This document shows, piece by piece, positions 22,345 through 29,664 of a DNA stretch of 49,562 nucleotides (its first letter is position 1; each line of letters starts with the position of its first letter). The position numbers and the translations under genes were made by a program. This DNA comes from Solirubrobacteraceae bacterium (GTDB lineage: Bacteria > Actinomycetota > Thermoleophilia > Solirubrobacterales > Solirubrobacteraceae). The notes beneath the pieces are model-generated. The model was not told where the DNA came from. It saw nothing but the letters and a program-made list of their open reading frames with translations, and made no database searches. The stretch lies in assembly GCA_017744415.1 (NCBI GenBank), contig JAGIBJ010000059.1:1-49562 (forward strand), given 5' to 3'.

Positions 22345-24616
22345 TCCGAGCCGGCTCCAGCGCGAGGCTCAGCACCTCGTCGACGGTCATCACCGGATGG
22401 AGCGAGAGCTGCGCGCGCACCTCTGCGGGGATGTCGTCGATGTCCCCGCGGTTGCGTTCGGGGATCACGACATCCGTGATGCCCATGGCATGCGCCGCGA
22501 GCACCTTCTGCTTGAGGCCGCCGATCGGGAGCACCCGACCCTGCAGCGTCACCTCACCGGTCATGCCCACAGTGTGCTTGACGGGGCGGCCGCTGAGCAA
22601 CGAGACCAGTGCGGTGGTCATCGTGATGCCCGCCGACGGGCCGTCCTTCGGGATCGCGCCCGCCGGCACGTGCACGTGGAACTCGCGGTCCTCGAGGTCT
22701 TTCGGATCGATCCCGAGCTCCTCGGCATGTCCGCGCACGTAGGAGAGCGCGATCCGCGCGGACTCCTTCATCACGTCGCCCAGCTGGCCCGTGAGCACGA
22801 GCCCGCCCGAGCCCGGCATCGAGGTCGCCTCGACGAACAGCACATCGCCGCCGGCGCCGGTCACCGCGAGGCCCGTGGCCACGCCCGGCACCGCTGTGCG
22901 CACCGCCGACTCCTGGAAGAACCGCTGACGGCCGAGCGCATCGCGCACGTCATCGAGCTCGATCTCCACCGGCGCCTCCACCTTGCCCGACGCGATCTTC
23001 GTCGCCGTCTTGCGCAGGATCGTCCCGAGCTGACGCTCGAGGTTGCGCACGCCCGCCTCGCGGGTGTACTCCGAGATCACCGTGCTCAGCAGGCCGTCGC
23101 GGGCGACCACCTCGTCCTCGAGGAGGCCGTTGCGCTTGAGCTGCCGCGGCCAGAGGTAGCCCTTGGCGATCGCGAGCTTCTCGGCCTCGGTGTAACCGTC
23201 GAAGGCGATCACCTCCATGCGGTCGAGGAGCGGGCCGGGGATCGTGTCGGCGACGTTTGCGGTCGCGATGAACAGCACCTGCGAGAGGTCGAGCTCGACG
23301 TCGAGATAATGGTCGCGGAACGTCGAGTTCTGCGCCGGATCGAGCACCTCGAGCAGGGCCGCGCTCACGTCGCCGCGCCAGTCCGTGCCGACCTTGTCGA
23401 CCTCGTCGAGCAGGATCACCGGGTTGATCGTGCCCGCATCGCGCAGGGCGCGGACGAGCCGGCCGGGGAGCGCCCCGATGTACGTCCTGCGGTGGCCGCG
23501 GATCTCCGCCTCGTCGCGCACGCCGCCGAGGCTCACGCGCACGAACTCACGACCCGTCGCGCGAGCGATCGACTCGCCGATCGAGGTCTTGCCGGTGCCG
23601 GGAGGTCCGATGAGCGTCAGGATCGCGCCGCTGCGCGGATCGGCCTCGATCCCGCGGTCCTGGCGGAGCTTGCGCACCGCGAGGTATTCGGTGATGCGGT
23701 CCTTCACGTCTTCCAGGCCGGCGTGATCGGCGTCGAGCACCTCACGCGCGCCGATGGGATCCAGGCGCTCGTCGGAGCGCTTGCTCCACGGCACGGCGAT
23801 CAGCCAGTCGAGGTAGGTGCGGATCGTCGACGACTCCGCCGACTCACCACCGGAACGCTCGAGGCGTGCGAGCTCCTTGCGAGCCTGCGTCTCGACCTCC
23901 TCCGGCATCCCCGCCTCGGCGATCTTGCGCTCGTACTCCTCGACGACGGAGCCGTCGTCCTCGCCGAGTTCCTTGCGGATCGACTCCATCTGCTTGCGCA
24001 GCACGTAGTCGCGCTGCTGCTTGTCGACGCCCTCCTGGACGTCGTCGCGGATGCGCTTGCGCACCTGCAGCTCCGTGAGCCGCTCGCGCTGCAGGCGCAC
24101 GGCGAGCTCGAGCCGCTCGGTCACGTCGATCGTGCTGAGCAGCTCCACCTTCTGGTTAAAGGTGAGATCGGGGGAGTAGCCGGCGCTGTCGGCCAGCGCA
24201 CCCGGCTCGACGATCGCGCGCAGGAACGCCTTGATGCGGTCGTCGGCGCCGCGCACCTCGAGGATCTCCTCGACCACGGCCCGGTACTCACGCGAGAGCT
24301 CGCGGGTCTTGCCGTCGACCGGCTGCTCGTCGGGGCGCTCCTCCACGTCGACCCGGAGCTCGCCGCTACCCCCGGTGCTGCCCGCACCGATCAGCGCGCG
24401 GTGCACGCCCTGGAGGCTGACGGCATGGGCGCCGCCGGGGAGGCGGACGTGCTCGACCACGTCGGCGATCAGGCCGACGTCACCGAACTCGTTGCCGTGA
24501 CGGGGGACGAGGACGACGCGCTCGTCATCGCCGACGTCGATGGTGAGGGTGAGCCCCATGCCCGGCAGGACGACGACGTCCTCGAGCGGGATCAACCTCA
24601 AGTTCTGCTTGCTCAT
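22322..24616 (-). CDS. lon: ATP-dependent protease Lon
   Basis: A 764-residue LonA protease that degrades misfolded and regulatory proteins in the cytoplasm. The N-terminal substrate domain starts LRLIPLEDVVVLPGM. The AAA+ module has Walker A GPPGTGKTS, Walker B VILLDEVDK and sensor segment FIATANVADTIPGPLLDRMEV. The C-terminal protease domain has the dyad Ser661 (PKDGPSAG) and Lys704 (GGLKQKVLAAH). Length is usual. A Shine-Dalgarno-like GGAG precedes the ATG. The promoter region carries a 19-base palindrome, CAGTTAC-N5-GTAACTG. The HspR HAIR element seen at some actinobacterial lon genes was not found. Confidence 0.95.
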   Translation of the reverse strand: MSKQNLRLIPLEDVVVLPGMGLTLTIDVGDDERVVLVPRHGNEFGDVGLIADVVEHVRLPGGAHAVSLQGVHRALIGAGSTGGSGELRVDVEERPDEQPVDGKTRELSREYRAVVEEILEVRGADDRIKAFLRAIVEPGALADSAGYSPDLTFNQKVELLSTIDVTERLELAVRLQRERLTELQVRKRIRDDVQEGVDKQQRDYVLRKQMESIRKELGEDDGSVVEEYERKIAEAGMPEEVETQARKELARLERSGGESAESSTIRTYLDWLIAVPWSKRSDERLDPIGAREVLDADHAGLEDVKDRITEYLAVRKLRQDRGIEADPRSGAILTLIGPPGTGKTSIGESIARATGREFVRVSLGGVRDEAEIRGHRRTYIGALPGRLVRALRDAGTINPVILLDEVDKVGTDWRGDVSAALLEVLDPAQNSTFRDHYLDVELDLSQVLFIATANVADTIPGPLLDRMEVIAFDGYTEAEKLAIAKGYLWPRQLKRNGLLEDEVVARDGLLSTVISEYTREAGVRNLERQLGTILRKTATKIASGKVEAPVEIELDDVRDALGRQRFFQESAVRTAVPGVATGLAVTGAGGDVLFVEATSMPGSGGLVLTGQLGDVMKESARIALSYVRGHAEELGIDPKDLEDREFHVHVPAGAIPKDGPSAGITMTTALVSLLSGRPVKHTVGMTGEVTLQGRVLPIGGLKQKVLAAHAMGITDVVIPERNRGDIDDIPAEVRAQLSLHPVMTVDEVLSLALEPARNEPLPTL

Positions 24617-24635
24617 GTGGTGACGGCTCCATAGC

Positions 24636-24654
24636 CAGTTACTTTTCGTAACTG
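24636..24654. promoter_or_regulatory. Palindromic operator upstream of lon
   Basis: CAGTTAC-TTTTC-GTAACTG is a perfect 7-bp inverted repeat in an AT-rich island, about 20 bases before the lon ATG, so a bound protein would block transcription start or the leader. On the lon coding strand it contains GTTACGAA, the same 8-mer found twice before the HTH-cyclase gene (5087-5120). HxlR, encoded at the lon 3' end, and the winged-helix cyclase protein are candidates; no direct proof. Confidence 0.6.
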
Positions 24655-24776
24655 ATCATAGGACGATTCACGGACCGCCCTTCGGAGAGTCCGCAATCGG
24701 CTCGCGTATTCCCGTCGTCGCGGGCCCGTAGCCCAGCCGGTTGGCGCGCAGACGCCCGGAGCGGACCCTTGGAGGC

Positions 24777-25013
24777 ATGTCAGACGCACCTTCCACGAGC
24801 AACGCCGACATCGACAAGCCCCGGCGGGGCATCGGACGGTTCCTCTGGCTCAATGCCGTGATGACGACCCTCGGTTGCGTCGCCCTCGCCCTCACCTTCG
24901 ATCACGTCTACCTGCTCTACCCGGCCGCCTTCGGCGCCCTGTTCGCCGGCATGGGCGTGATCTTCCGCGAGATGTTCGCGCTCCTCGGCCAGGACTCGCA
25001 GTACACGTCATGA
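24777..25013 (+). CDS. Small two-helix membrane protein coupled to an FAD oxidoreductase
   Basis: A 78-residue protein (MSDAPSTSNADIDKPRRGIGRFLWL...). It has a polar N-terminus and two membrane segments, FLWLNAVMTTLGCVALALTF (about 24-42) and VYLLYPAAFGALFAGMGVIFREMFALL (about 45-71), with a short, probably extracytoplasmic, turn. The stop overlaps the next gene's ATG (ATGA). A purine-rich GGAGG lies unusually close to the ATG. No family was recognised. The coupling suggests it anchors the oxidoreductase to the membrane or is a small subunit of it. Confidence 0.7.
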   Translation: MSDAPSTSNADIDKPRRGIGRFLWLNAVMTTLGCVALALTFDHVYLLYPAAFGALFAGMGVIFREMFALLGQDSQYTS

Positions 25014-26149
25014 GCACCCCCGACCTCTCCGTCGCCGGCGGCCAGCGACTCGTGATCGCCGGCGGAGGCGTCGCCGCCGTCGAGGCGCTCCTCGCCGCCC
25101 GTGCGCTCGCGCCCGAGGGCGGCCCCGAGATCCTGCTGATCGCCGCCGACCCGTCGCTCCGCCTCCCGCCGCACGCGGCCCTCAAACCCTTCGCCCGCGG
25201 CCACGCCGATCCGTTGCCGCTCGCCGAAGTGCTCGCCGACCACGACGGCCACTTCGTGCACGCGCGCATCGCGACCGTCGATCCGCGTCGCCACGTGGTC
25301 GTGCTCGACGACGGCCGGGAGGTGGCTTACGACGAGCTGCTCGTCGCCGTCGGCGGCGTGCCGGTGAAGGGCACCGACCGCGGCACCGGATTCGAGCTCG
25401 CCAGTCCCGAGGTGGTGGCAGGCGTCGCTGCCGACCTCGAACTGGGCTGGGCGCGGTCCGCTGCCGTCGTCGTGCCCGACGGCCCGACCTGGCCGCTGCC
25501 TGCCTACGAGATCGCGCTGCAGCTCGCCGAGCACGCCGCACCCGCCGGGGGCGCCGTCCACCTGTTCATCCCGGATGAGGAGCCGCTGTCGCTGTTCGGC
25601 GCGCGGGCCTCCGGTGAGGTGCGGGCGCTCCTGGCCGACGCCGGCGTAAAGCTCTACACCGACGAGCGCCTGCGCGTCGTGCGCACCGGACTCGTCGAAC
25701 GGGATCACCTGCGCCCGCCCGTGAAGGTGGACCGCATCCTCTCGATGCCGCGGATCGTCGGCCCGGCGATCCCCGGGCTCCCGCTCAACGATGCCGGCTT
25801 CATCGAGGTCGATGCGCACGGCCGCGTCGCAGGGCTCACGCAAGTGCACGCCGCGGGCGACGGCACGTCGTTGCCGTACAAGTTCGGCGGACTGGCGTGC
25901 CAGCAGGCCGATGCCGCCGTGGCCGACATCCTCGCCGACCTCGGTCACCCCGTGGAGCGCGCGCCGCTCGATCCCGTGTTCGACGCACGGCTCGTGGCGG
26001 GCGACCGGGAGCTGGTCCTGCACCACGACCCGAGCGGTGCTGACCGCCGCGCCCCGGACTGGTCGGGCGGCGCGAAGATCGCCGGCCGCTACCTCACGGA
26101 CTACGTGGCGGTGAAGGGCATCGCGCACCTCGCCCACCGCGGGCAGTGA
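25010..26149 (+). CDS. FAD-dependent pyridine nucleotide-disulfide-type oxidoreductase (NDH-2/SQR-like)
   Basis: A 379-residue flavoprotein. The N-terminal dinucleotide fold is RLVIAGGGVAAVEALLAARAL; LLVAVGGVPVKG and HAAGDGTSLPYKFGGLACQQADAAVADI match the FAD-binding Asp region of type II NADH dehydrogenases and sulfide:quinone reductases. The NAD motif in the middle (AAVVVPDGPTWPLPAYEIALQLAEHA) lacks the classic GxGxxG, so the electron donor is uncertain. No CxxC redox pair is seen. The first ATG of the frame upstream is rejected in favour of 25010, which overlaps the small membrane protein by 4 bases. It is likely membrane-peripheral through that partner. Confidence 0.75.
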   Translation: MSTPDLSVAGGQRLVIAGGGVAAVEALLAARALAPEGGPEILLIAADPSLRLPPHAALKPFARGHADPLPLAEVLADHDGHFVHARIATVDPRRHVVVLDDGREVAYDELLVAVGGVPVKGTDRGTGFELASPEVVAGVAADLELGWARSAAVVVPDGPTWPLPAYEIALQLAEHAAPAGGAVHLFIPDEEPLSLFGARASGEVRALLADAGVKLYTDERLRVVRTGLVERDHLRPPVKVDRILSMPRIVGPAIPGLPLNDAGFIEVDAHGRVAGLTQVHAAGDGTSLPYKFGGLACQQADAAVADILADLGHPVERAPLDPVFDARLVAGDRELVLHHDPSGADRRAPDWSGGAKIAGRYLTDYVAVKGIAHLAHRGQ

Positions 26150-26161
26150 CCGACGGCCGAA

Positions 26162-27136
26162 TCACGGACGAGCGGCAACCCCGGCGGCGGCAAGGAGGAA
26201 GTCGCGCATCTCTGTGCGCGCCTCGGCGGCCTCGGGAAGGTGCGGCTGCGTGTTGAAGGCATGCCACATCTCCTCCCAGACCTCGAGCCGTACCGAGGCC
26301 GCGCCCGCCCGGCGCATACGCCGCACGAGGCGCACGCAGTCGCTGAGGAAGAGGTCACGCGTGCCGCTCGTGACGAGCGTCGGCGGAAGCCACTCGCCGT
26401 ACGCGGCGTGAATGGGGGAGACGAGCGGCTCGCGCGGCGACACGTCGCCCAGGTAGGCCGTGGCGGCCAGTGACAGCTGATCCGACCACCGCAGCACGGG
26501 GTCGCGTCCGTCGTTGAAGGCGCGGCTGTCGCCGTCGCCGGAGAGATCGGTCCATGGGCTGAAGAGCCCGAGGGCGGCGGGGAGCGGGCCGCCGTCCTCG
26601 TGGCGCTCCTGCATGGCGCCGAGCAGCAGGTTGGCGCCCGCCGAGACTCCGAAAGCGACACCCGGCTTCTCTGAGCCTGCGAGCCGCTCCCACGCGCGCA
26701 GCACCTGCTGGAGCGCCACCGGGAACACCTGCTCGGGCGCGAAGACGTAGTCAACGGAGTAGACGGGGATCCGCAGGGTGGCGGCCATCAGCACCGCGGT
26801 CATGTCGCGCGGCATGCCACCCGTGAAACCGCCCCCGTGGACGTAGAGCGCGAAGGCGTCGTCCCGCGCGTCCTCCGCCTCGACGCGCACCACCGGCACC
26901 GAGGCGAGGTCTTCCTTTGCCGCCCGCACCCCGAGGCGCTGCGCCACCTCGGTGACCACCGGCGTGCGCTGGCGTGCCTGCTCGCGACGGATGCGCTGCG
27001 CGGCCGCAGCATCGAACGGCCCGTCGTGACGCGGGTAGTCGGGCGCGGCGAGAATCACCGCGGCTTCAGCGCTGAGCGGATCGGGGCGGGGGACCAATTG
27101 TCTGGGGGCGCGCCGCGGGCGGGATGTCCGCAGCAT
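26162..27136 (-). CDS. Alpha/beta hydrolase fold-3 (HSL-type) esterase
   Basis: A 324-residue carboxylesterase of the hormone-sensitive lipase class. The oxyanion motif HGGGFTGG (in ALYVHGGGFTGGM), the nucleophile elbow GVSAGANLLLG with its Ser, the acid in SGTRDLFLSD and the His in MWHAFNTQP form the full catalytic set. An N-terminal cap segment (PDYPRHDGPFDAAAAQRIRREQ) precedes the core. It is cytoplasmic, with no signal peptide. It is convergent with the FAD oxidoreductase (12-base gap) and divergent from the adenylate cyclase gene. The substrate is probably a short acyl ester; not determinable. Confidence 0.85.
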   Translation of the reverse strand: MLRTSRPRRAPRQLVPRPDPLSAEAAVILAAPDYPRHDGPFDAAAAQRIRREQARQRTPVVTEVAQRLGVRAAKEDLASVPVVRVEAEDARDDAFALYVHGGGFTGGMPRDMTAVLMAATLRIPVYSVDYVFAPEQVFPVALQQVLRAWERLAGSEKPGVAFGVSAGANLLLGAMQERHEDGGPLPAALGLFSPWTDLSGDGDSRAFNDGRDPVLRWSDQLSLAATAYLGDVSPREPLVSPIHAAYGEWLPPTLVTSGTRDLFLSDCVRLVRRMRRAGAASVRLEVWEEMWHAFNTQPHLPEAAEARTEMRDFLLAAAGVAARP

Positions 27137-27174
27137 CGATGCACCGAACTGTGTCGCATCACGGAGACTGCGGA

Positions 27175-27191
27175 CGCGCCAAGCTGGCGCG
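27175..27191. promoter_or_regulatory. Perfect inverted repeat in the esterase/cyclase divergent promoter region
   Basis: CGCGCCA-AGC-TGGCGCG, 7-bp arms with a 3-base spacer, lies in the 104-base gap between the esterase start (27136, minus) and the cyclase start (27241, plus). It could be a shared operator or a leader hairpin. The high GC content makes chance symmetry more likely than for the other operators noted. Confidence 0.35.
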
Positions 27192-27240
27192 ATGGCGACT
27201 CCCGTCGCACTGCGCCGGACCGCGGGTTACTGTTTCCGCC

Positions 27241-28386
27241 GTGAGCAACGACGCCGACTTCGAGAAGCTGGGCCTTCTCGACGGCCTCACGGGCCACGGC
27301 CGTGCCGAGCGCCTCGAGCTCCTCAGCTGGCTGCGCAACGAGCACGACGTGCCGGATCCCGTCCTCGTCCGCTCTACCCGCAACGGGACGATCCTGCTCA
27401 CGGCCGCTGGCCTCAGCCTCGGCGCGGGGCCCCGCTACAACGCGCACGAGATCGCCGATTCGACGGGACTCGGCGTCGAGTTCCTCGCCACGCTGAACCG
27501 CTCGGCCGGCCTTCCGATGCCGGCCGACTTCGAGGAGACGGCCTTCGGCGAGGCCTACATGGATGTCGCGCACGCCGTGAAGGAGCTCCTCGACGCAGGG
27601 CTGAGCGAAGCCCAGATCCTCAGCATCTCGCGGGTCCTGAGCCTCGGGCTCGCTCAGGCGGCCGAGCTGATGCGCAAGACCGTGATGGAGCTCGCCATCG
27701 CGCCGGGCGTCTCCGAAGTCGATCTCTCACGCACCTACACCGCCGCGAGCAGCGGCCTGTTGCCGCTCGTGGGCCCGATCGTCGAGGACCTGCTCCGCCT
27801 GCACCTCTACAACGCGGTGCGCGACGAGATCGTCACCCACAGCGAGCGGCAAGAGGGCACGCTGCCTGGCGCCCGCGACGTGGCCGTCGTCTTCGCTGAT
27901 CTCGTCGGGTTCACCCGGCTCGGCGAGCAGGTACCTCCGGACGAACTCGAACAGGTCGCCGATCAGCTGGTCGGATTCGCCGGAGAGGTCGTCGAGGCGC
28001 CCGTGCGGTTCGTGAAGTCGGTGGGTGACGCCGTGTTGCTGATCTCGCCCGAACCAAACGCCTTGCTCGATGTCGCCTTCGATCTGCTCGAGCGGGTCGA
28101 GGAGGAGGGGTCTGGATACCCGCAGCTCCGCGTCGGACTGGCCTACGGTCCCGCCGTCTCACGCGCCGGCGACTGGTTCGGGCGGCCTGTGAACCTCGCC
28201 AGCCGGCTCACCGGTGTCGCCCGCGCCGGCTCCGTGGTCGTCGATGACGCGTTCCGCGAGGCGATCGGCGATGCCGACGGTGTGGTCTGGTCGACGATCG
28301 GCGACCGCCGTCTCAAGGGCATCGCCTCGCCGACGCGGCTCTATCGCGCGCGCCGCCCGTCGGCCGTGAAGCCGCGACGGCGCTGA
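27241..28386 (+). CDS. Class III adenylate cyclase with N-terminal regulatory domain, Rv1264-like
   Basis: A 381-residue protein. Residues about 1-205 match the helical autoinhibitory domain of mycobacterial Rv1264/Rv2212-type cyclases (HEIADSTGLGVEFLATLNRSAGLP, ISRVLSLGLAQAAELMRKTVMELA). The cyclase domain (about 212-378) is complete: VVFADLVGFTRLG with metal Asp220, VKSVGDAVL with Lys259 and metal Asp263, adenine-specifying Asp311 region (GDWFGRPVN), Asn318 and Arg322 of VNLASRL. All catalytic positions being intact predicts cAMP synthesis, possibly pH-controlled as in Rv1264. The GTG start at 27241 was chosen to match that domain. It is single and divergent from the esterase. Confidence 0.9.
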   Translation: MSNDADFEKLGLLDGLTGHGRAERLELLSWLRNEHDVPDPVLVRSTRNGTILLTAAGLSLGAGPRYNAHEIADSTGLGVEFLATLNRSAGLPMPADFEETAFGEAYMDVAHAVKELLDAGLSEAQILSISRVLSLGLAQAAELMRKTVMELAIAPGVSEVDLSRTYTAASSGLLPLVGPIVEDLLRLHLYNAVRDEIVTHSERQEGTLPGARDVAVVFADLVGFTRLGEQVPPDELEQVADQLVGFAGEVVEAPVRFVKSVGDAVLLISPEPNALLDVAFDLLERVEEEGSGYPQLRVGLAYGPAVSRAGDWFGRPVNLASRLTGVARAGSVVVDDAFREAIGDADGVVWSTIGDRRLKGIASPTRLYRARRPSAVKPRRR

Positions 28387-28407
28387 TCCGCACGCCCCGG
28401 CCGGCGC

Positions 28408-28863
28408 TCAGGCGTCGGGCGCGGGGTGGATGAGCACGTTCAGCCCGGGCGTGGGCTGGTCGGCCTCCGACGGGATCGTCTGGAGCCGCCCATGGAAGGC
28501 GCGGGCGACGCGGAGCGCGTGGCTCTTGGCGAGCTCGGCGTGCGGGCCGGCGTAGAGCTCGTCGACCGTCTCCCGCCAGATCGTGAGCCAGCGCTCGAAG
28601 TGACCGGCCCGCAGCGGCGACTTGCGGTGCAGCGAGGCGTGGGGCGCGAAGGCGCCACCGGAGTAGCTGCGCGCGCCGAGCAGGATCGTCTCCCAGAAGT
28701 CGGTGATCTCGGGGATGTGCGCCTCGAGGTCGAGCCTGGCGACGTCGGTGAAGAGGTAGCCGATCATCGTGTCCGAGAGCGCACGGCCGTAGAAAGCGCG
28801 CACGAGCCGTTCGACGTCGTCACGCGCGGCGATGTCGGGGCGCTGGGCTGCGGGATGCTGCAC
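28408..28863 (-). CDS. Group III truncated haemoglobin
   Basis: A 151-residue haem protein of the 2-on-2 globin fold. The group III pattern is clear: VERLVRAFYGRALSDTMIGYLFTDVARLDLEAHIPEITDFWETILLGARSYSGG, then HASLHRKSPLRAGHFERWLTIW with the proximal His in the SLHRK stretch, and a C-terminal helix ELAKSHALRVARAFHGRL. Likely roles are oxygen, peroxide or nitric oxide chemistry; group III physiology is poorly known. The GTG at 28863 (MQHPAAQRP) was chosen; the frame is open to 28917 with no similarity. It is convergent with the adenylate cyclase (21-base gap). Confidence 0.88.
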   Translation of the reverse strand: MQHPAAQRPDIAARDDVERLVRAFYGRALSDTMIGYLFTDVARLDLEAHIPEITDFWETILLGARSYSGGAFAPHASLHRKSPLRAGHFERWLTIWRETVDELYAGPHAELAKSHALRVARAFHGRLQTIPSEADQPTPGLNVLIHPAPDA

Positions 28864-28929
28864 CCCTCCATTGTGGCGGACCCGCAGACCGTCCGCAGGT
28901 GCTGGAAGCGGCGCCACCGCAGGGGCACC

Positions 28930-29079
28930 GTGGAATCACGACTACGCCCCGCCTGCTGCCGGCGTTCCCGCCGATGCCGCGCCGGGCGTGATCTCGGAGC
29001 GATCGCCCTGCTCGTCATCGCCGCAGCGGTGCTCCATTTCGCGGCGGTCGCGGGCTACGCACTGCCTGCCGCCAGCTGA
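28930..29079 (+). CDS. Possible 49-residue single-pass membrane peptide
   Basis: The GTG at 28930 opens a short frame: a Cys/Arg-rich start (ACCRRSRRCRAGR) followed by one hydrophobic helix GAIALLVIAAAVLHFAAVAGYAL. It fills part of the 240-base gap between the globin and response-regulator genes, both on the minus strand pointing away from or toward it. The basic-inside rule would place the N-terminus in the cytoplasm. No homology or ribosome binding site supports it, and a chance open frame is possible. Confidence 0.25.
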   Translation: MESRLRPACCRRSRRCRAGRDLGAIALLVIAAAVLHFAAVAGYALPAAS

Positions 29080-29103
29080 TCGGGCGCCGCGCGCAGCTGA
29101 GAC

Positions 29104-29526
29104 TCAGCGCCCGCCGGCGGCGAGGATCGCGTCGACCAGCTCGGCGATCGTCGCCGGCTTCTGGAGAAACACCTCGATGCTTCGCTCGGCCGCTTCGGCG
29201 CGCTCGCCGACGTTGAGGTAGCCACTGGTGAGGATCACGGGTAGCCCGGGCGTGATCGCGCGCAGGCGATCGATGAGGTGCAGCCCGGTGATGGCGCCCA
29301 TCGCGTAGTCGGTGACGACGAGGTCGAAGTCGGACGGATCGGCCTCGTACGCGGCGAGCGCGGCCTCCGGATCGGTGAACGTCTCGACGCCGATGCCGTG
29401 GAGCGGGAGCGCGCGGCTGGCGAGACGCGCGAGTGCTGGCTCGTCGTCGACGTACAGCACCTTCAACTCGCGGACGGTCCCCTCCGAGGGAAGCCTCGGC
29501 GGTGGCTGGTCAGGCGAGTGGCTCAT
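29104..29526 (-). CDS. Single-domain response regulator receiver
   Basis: A 140-residue CheY-like protein. After an 18-residue polar leader (Pro-rich) it has the acidic pair Asp27/Asp28 (VLYVDDEP), phosphoacceptor Asp73 (VVTDYAMG), the Thr/Ser region ILTSGYLN (about 99-104) and Lys123 (FLQKPAT). No output domain follows, so it works by protein contact or phosphorelay. The start chosen is ATG at 29526; the frame runs upstream into the antisense of the next gene and is a shadow. It is divergent from the secreted hydrolase gene. The partner kinase is not adjacent. Confidence 0.85.
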   Translation of the reverse strand: MSHSPDQPPPRLPSEGTVRELKVLYVDDEPALARLASRALPLHGIGVETFTDPEAALAAYEADPSDFDLVVTDYAMGAITGLHLIDRLRAITPGLPVILTSGYLNVGERAEAAERSIEVFLQKPATIAELVDAILAAGGR

Positions 29527-29664
29527 GGCGCGTCCCAACCATAGCCGCAGCGGAGGCGAGGACAAGGGTGTCCAGTTTGCAGGCTGGACGGCAAGGAACT
29601 GCAGCGCGCCGTCTCGCCGATCTGCAACGCTCCGACGGGCTCGCTCGCGGGTCGTGAAGACCAG

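Noticed and set aside
22397..24634. Long plus-strand frame opposite lon
   Set aside because: Antisense shadow of a fully motif-bearing Lon protease.
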